Source: Engraulis encrasicolus (taxonomy: Eukaryota; Chordata; Actinopteri; Clupeiformes; Engraulidae). Taken from it: a stretch of DNA of 64,000 nucleotides. The notes under the pieces were generated by a model that worked only from the letters and a program-made list of their open reading frames with translations, was not told where the DNA came from and ran no database searches. Numbering within the stretch: the first letter of the stretch is position 1; each line of letters opens with the position of its first letter. The stretch spans positions 33,722,248 to 33,786,247 of the forward strand of contig NC_085871.1 in assembly GCF_034702125.1 (NCBI RefSeq). The letters run 5' to 3'. Made by a program: the position numbers and the translations under genes. Shown here piece after piece: positions 61,736-64,000 of the stretch.

Positions 61736-62800
61736 ATATATTATATCCAAAAGGTTGAACGGCCATGCTTAAGTCCAAGGTGAACTGTTTCTTCCGCCAT
61801 TAGCCCTTGCTGGTATCTAATTCTGATTGATTGTGACTTCAATCCATAGCATTCATTTGAGAGCCTACACGCTGACTAAGCATTTCCTCCAAAAGGTCTG
61901 AAATCACTGCAGGTTGCTCTGAATAGAAGATTAGAAGAACTTCAAAGTCATGATAGGCTAGACAGGTTATAATGTCTTACTTTGTGAGACACACTTTACA
62001 CAGTGAGACACAGCCCTAGTTATATATTAGCTGTTACCAGAATGGCAATGACCAAGTCGAAATGTCTTACTTTTGGCCTCATGTACCGTCCTTGTGGTGT
62101 AGTAGACTATGGTAGTAAAGTTTTGTCAGTGACTTTTGCACCATTTCTCCAGCTATGCGTTAAGGGGCTATGCTTGTCTCCAGCCAGACACATGATTTCA
62201 ATCAAGTCCATAACCTACTTCTGCATCTTAAAAAAAAACAACTTTTCTGGACAGAAATTGAGAAAGATTAGTCTATTTTTCAGATGGAGCACACAAGGTC
62301 AAAGGCATCACTGCTGACAAAATATTTGTTTTGTTAATCAATTCACTGACCCTGAGGTTGCCTCGGATGTAGGAATTAGGGGTATTTGTTTCATGTCGAC
62401 CCGGGCCATCATATACTAGCACGCACAGGAGGATCTGGGAGGGAGGTAGGTCGTGATGAGACCCTTTGGGAAATCGTATACACAAGCATACACAAGCTCC
62501 TCCATGGCCTTTAGCACTCCAGCGCTGAAGCAAGCCCATTTCTCATTGCAGACAAAGTCCCTGATGAGAGAGAGGCTTTTATAGCATCGTCCTCCATCCC
62601 TGAAAGTAATTGATCATTAAATATTACAAACATGGCTAGACAAACAATAACCTGTTTATGTTCCCCTACGACCCCTGACTATACCACCACCACCACCTTC
62701 TCCCAAGTGCCCAACAGGACCCACACTTGTTCCACTCATCCTTCCTGTCCTCCTACTCTATCTTTTTCTCTCCCTTCTCTCCTTTCCCTTGTTCCAGGTG
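61736..62800. other. Intergenic, no gene seen
   Basis: A minus-strand open stretch at about 62400-62590 follows a possible acceptor, but has no recognisable domain or donor. Confidence 0.35.
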
Positions 62801-62845
62801 TGTCTCTATATCTCTATGTCTCTATGTCTGTCTGTCTGTCTGTCT

Positions 62846-62987
<142 letters not shown>

Positions 62988-63158
62988 CTTTCGGCTTCCC
63001 TCCCCTTCCTTCTCTTCCTCCTCTGTCTTTCTCTCGCTTTTTTCTCTCCTTTACCTCAGTCCTGGTTTCTCTCTATACGCCCCCCCCCACCTCCACCCCC
63101 GTCTCTCATTCTCTCATCCCTCTCTTCCTATCTCTCGCTCCTTTTTCTCCCTCACTCC

Positions 63159-63162
<4 letters not shown>

Positions 63163-63215
<53 letters not shown>
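63163..63215. repeat. (CT)n microsatellite
   Basis: About 26 CT units within a longer pyrimidine-rich region. Confidence 0.95.
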
Positions 63216-63218
<3 letters not shown>

Positions 63219-63438
63219 CCCTGTGTACATGGGGTTGTTTACTGCAGGCGTGATCAGTTCCTCCAGTCGGCCCCCGCGCTGCTTTCCATTCATTACCTTC
63301 ATTAGCGATCTCATTACAGCCCCCCTCTCCTCACCTTCAACTCGCCGCCATCACCACTGCAGACACCATTGCTGCTGCTGCTGCCCCTGCCACCCCCTCT
63401 ACGATACCAAAGCCCCACCATTGTCACCGCTGTTACCA

Positions 63439-63560
63439 AGGCCTCTGACAGTGTTCGCAGGGCCCGGGACAAAATCATCTGAAATGTACTGAAGGTCCAA
63501 TTCTGGGCCCCTACTCTCCCTGACCCTGGTACAGCTGACCCCTTAGTCGTCTGTACCCCC
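63439..63560 (+). repeat. GGGCCCGGGACAA dispersed repeat, copy F
   Basis: Contains CAGGGCCCGGGACAAAATCA, TTCTGGGCCCCTACTCTCCC and ACAGCTGACCCCTTAGTC. Confidence 0.78.
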
Positions 63561-63688
63561 CCCCCCACTACCAAAGCTACCACTGCCACCGCTGCTGTGG
63601 CCATCATCAGAGCACTCCTAAAAGCCCCAGTCATTAAATAGGCCTTTGTCTCCCTCCCTCTCTCCTTCCCTCTCATCCCTTCAGAACA

Positions 63689-63722
<34 letters not shown>

Positions 63723-64000
63723 GTCGTGATCCAAACATTTTTCATTAATGCCGCAAATAGCCTGATGGGCAGACGGCCAGACAACAACGCCAAAAACTGA
63801 AAATGAAAAACAACAAGGCAAAAAAACCAAACAAACAAGCAAGTCAATACAAAGTAAACATCAGCTTTAAATGGTGATGTATTTCTGGGAGATTAAACCA
63901 GAACATTTCCCCACCAAAACAGCTGAATGGCATCGTGAGCGCACAGGCTGCACCTTCTCTCTCACTCATGATGCACAACAAGCAACCAAACCAAAAGTTT
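63561..64000. other. Right edge, no gene seen
   Basis: Includes a short (CT)n run at 63689-63716 and otherwise nothing I can support. Confidence 0.4.

Noticed and set aside
62400..62591. Minus-strand open stretch after a possible acceptor (reads DGGRCYKSLSLIRDFVCNEK and on)
   Set aside because: Cys-rich and exon-like at first sight, but I recognise no family. It meets a stop without a clear donor and no neighbouring exons were found. RNA-seq would decide.

Overview
The window is vertebrate nuclear DNA, almost certainly from a teleost fish. Its genes have introns with GT/AG borders, and it holds TRIM genes of the fish-expanded RING/B-box/PRY-SPRY type. It is packed with fish-style non-autonomous DNA transposons (hAT, piggyBac-type TTAA and Tc1/mariner), tRNA-derived SINEs, L2-like LINE tails and very long CA/GT, GA and poly-G microsatellites. 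There is no bacterial or viral gene content and no CRISPR array. I cannot name the species.

The left 30 kb is a small TRIM cluster. Three complete six-exon genes can be assembled with every splice phase agreeing: TRIM-1 (+, 5111-8182, 473 aa), TRIM-2 (-, 16161-22209, 459 aa) and TRIM-3 (-, 26731-29247, 459 aa). Each encodes a C3HC4 RING, a B-box 2, a coiled coil and a PRY-SPRY domain, and is predicted to be a cytoplasmic E3 ubiquitin ligase of the TRIM35/NF7/A33-like group. Two broken copies accompany them: a PRY-SPRY exon (-, about 2100-2360) with stops and a dead splice acceptor, and a truncated RING exon (+, about 22815-22916) that still carries the upstream block of TRIM-1. Shared flanks and intron sequence show that the cluster grew by DNA-level duplication and inversion. 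TRIM-3 has IRF/ETS-like motifs next to a TATA-like sequence.

The middle (about 30-37 kb) is gene-poor. It holds dispersed repeats, an hAT element with a perfect target-site duplication, a 5'-truncated L2-like LINE and a SINE.

From about 37 to 50.5 kb the minus strand carries a complete three-exon fam180a-like gene. It encodes a 199-aa predicted secreted protein with a signal peptide and an R-V-K-R proprotein-convertase-type site. Its introns hold the largest microsatellites of the window and a piggyBac-type element. A fragment of its last exon is repeated just downstream.

The right 13 kb shows no recognised gene. It holds microsatellites, dispersed MITEs, LINE tails and a 2.2 kb hAT element with a perfect 8-bp target-site duplication that carries another element inside it. 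The most interesting content is the TRIM duplication history, the conserved processing site and Ser-rich insertion in the FAM180 protein, the nested transposons datable by target-site duplications, and a group of elements whose terminal motif is repeated internally.
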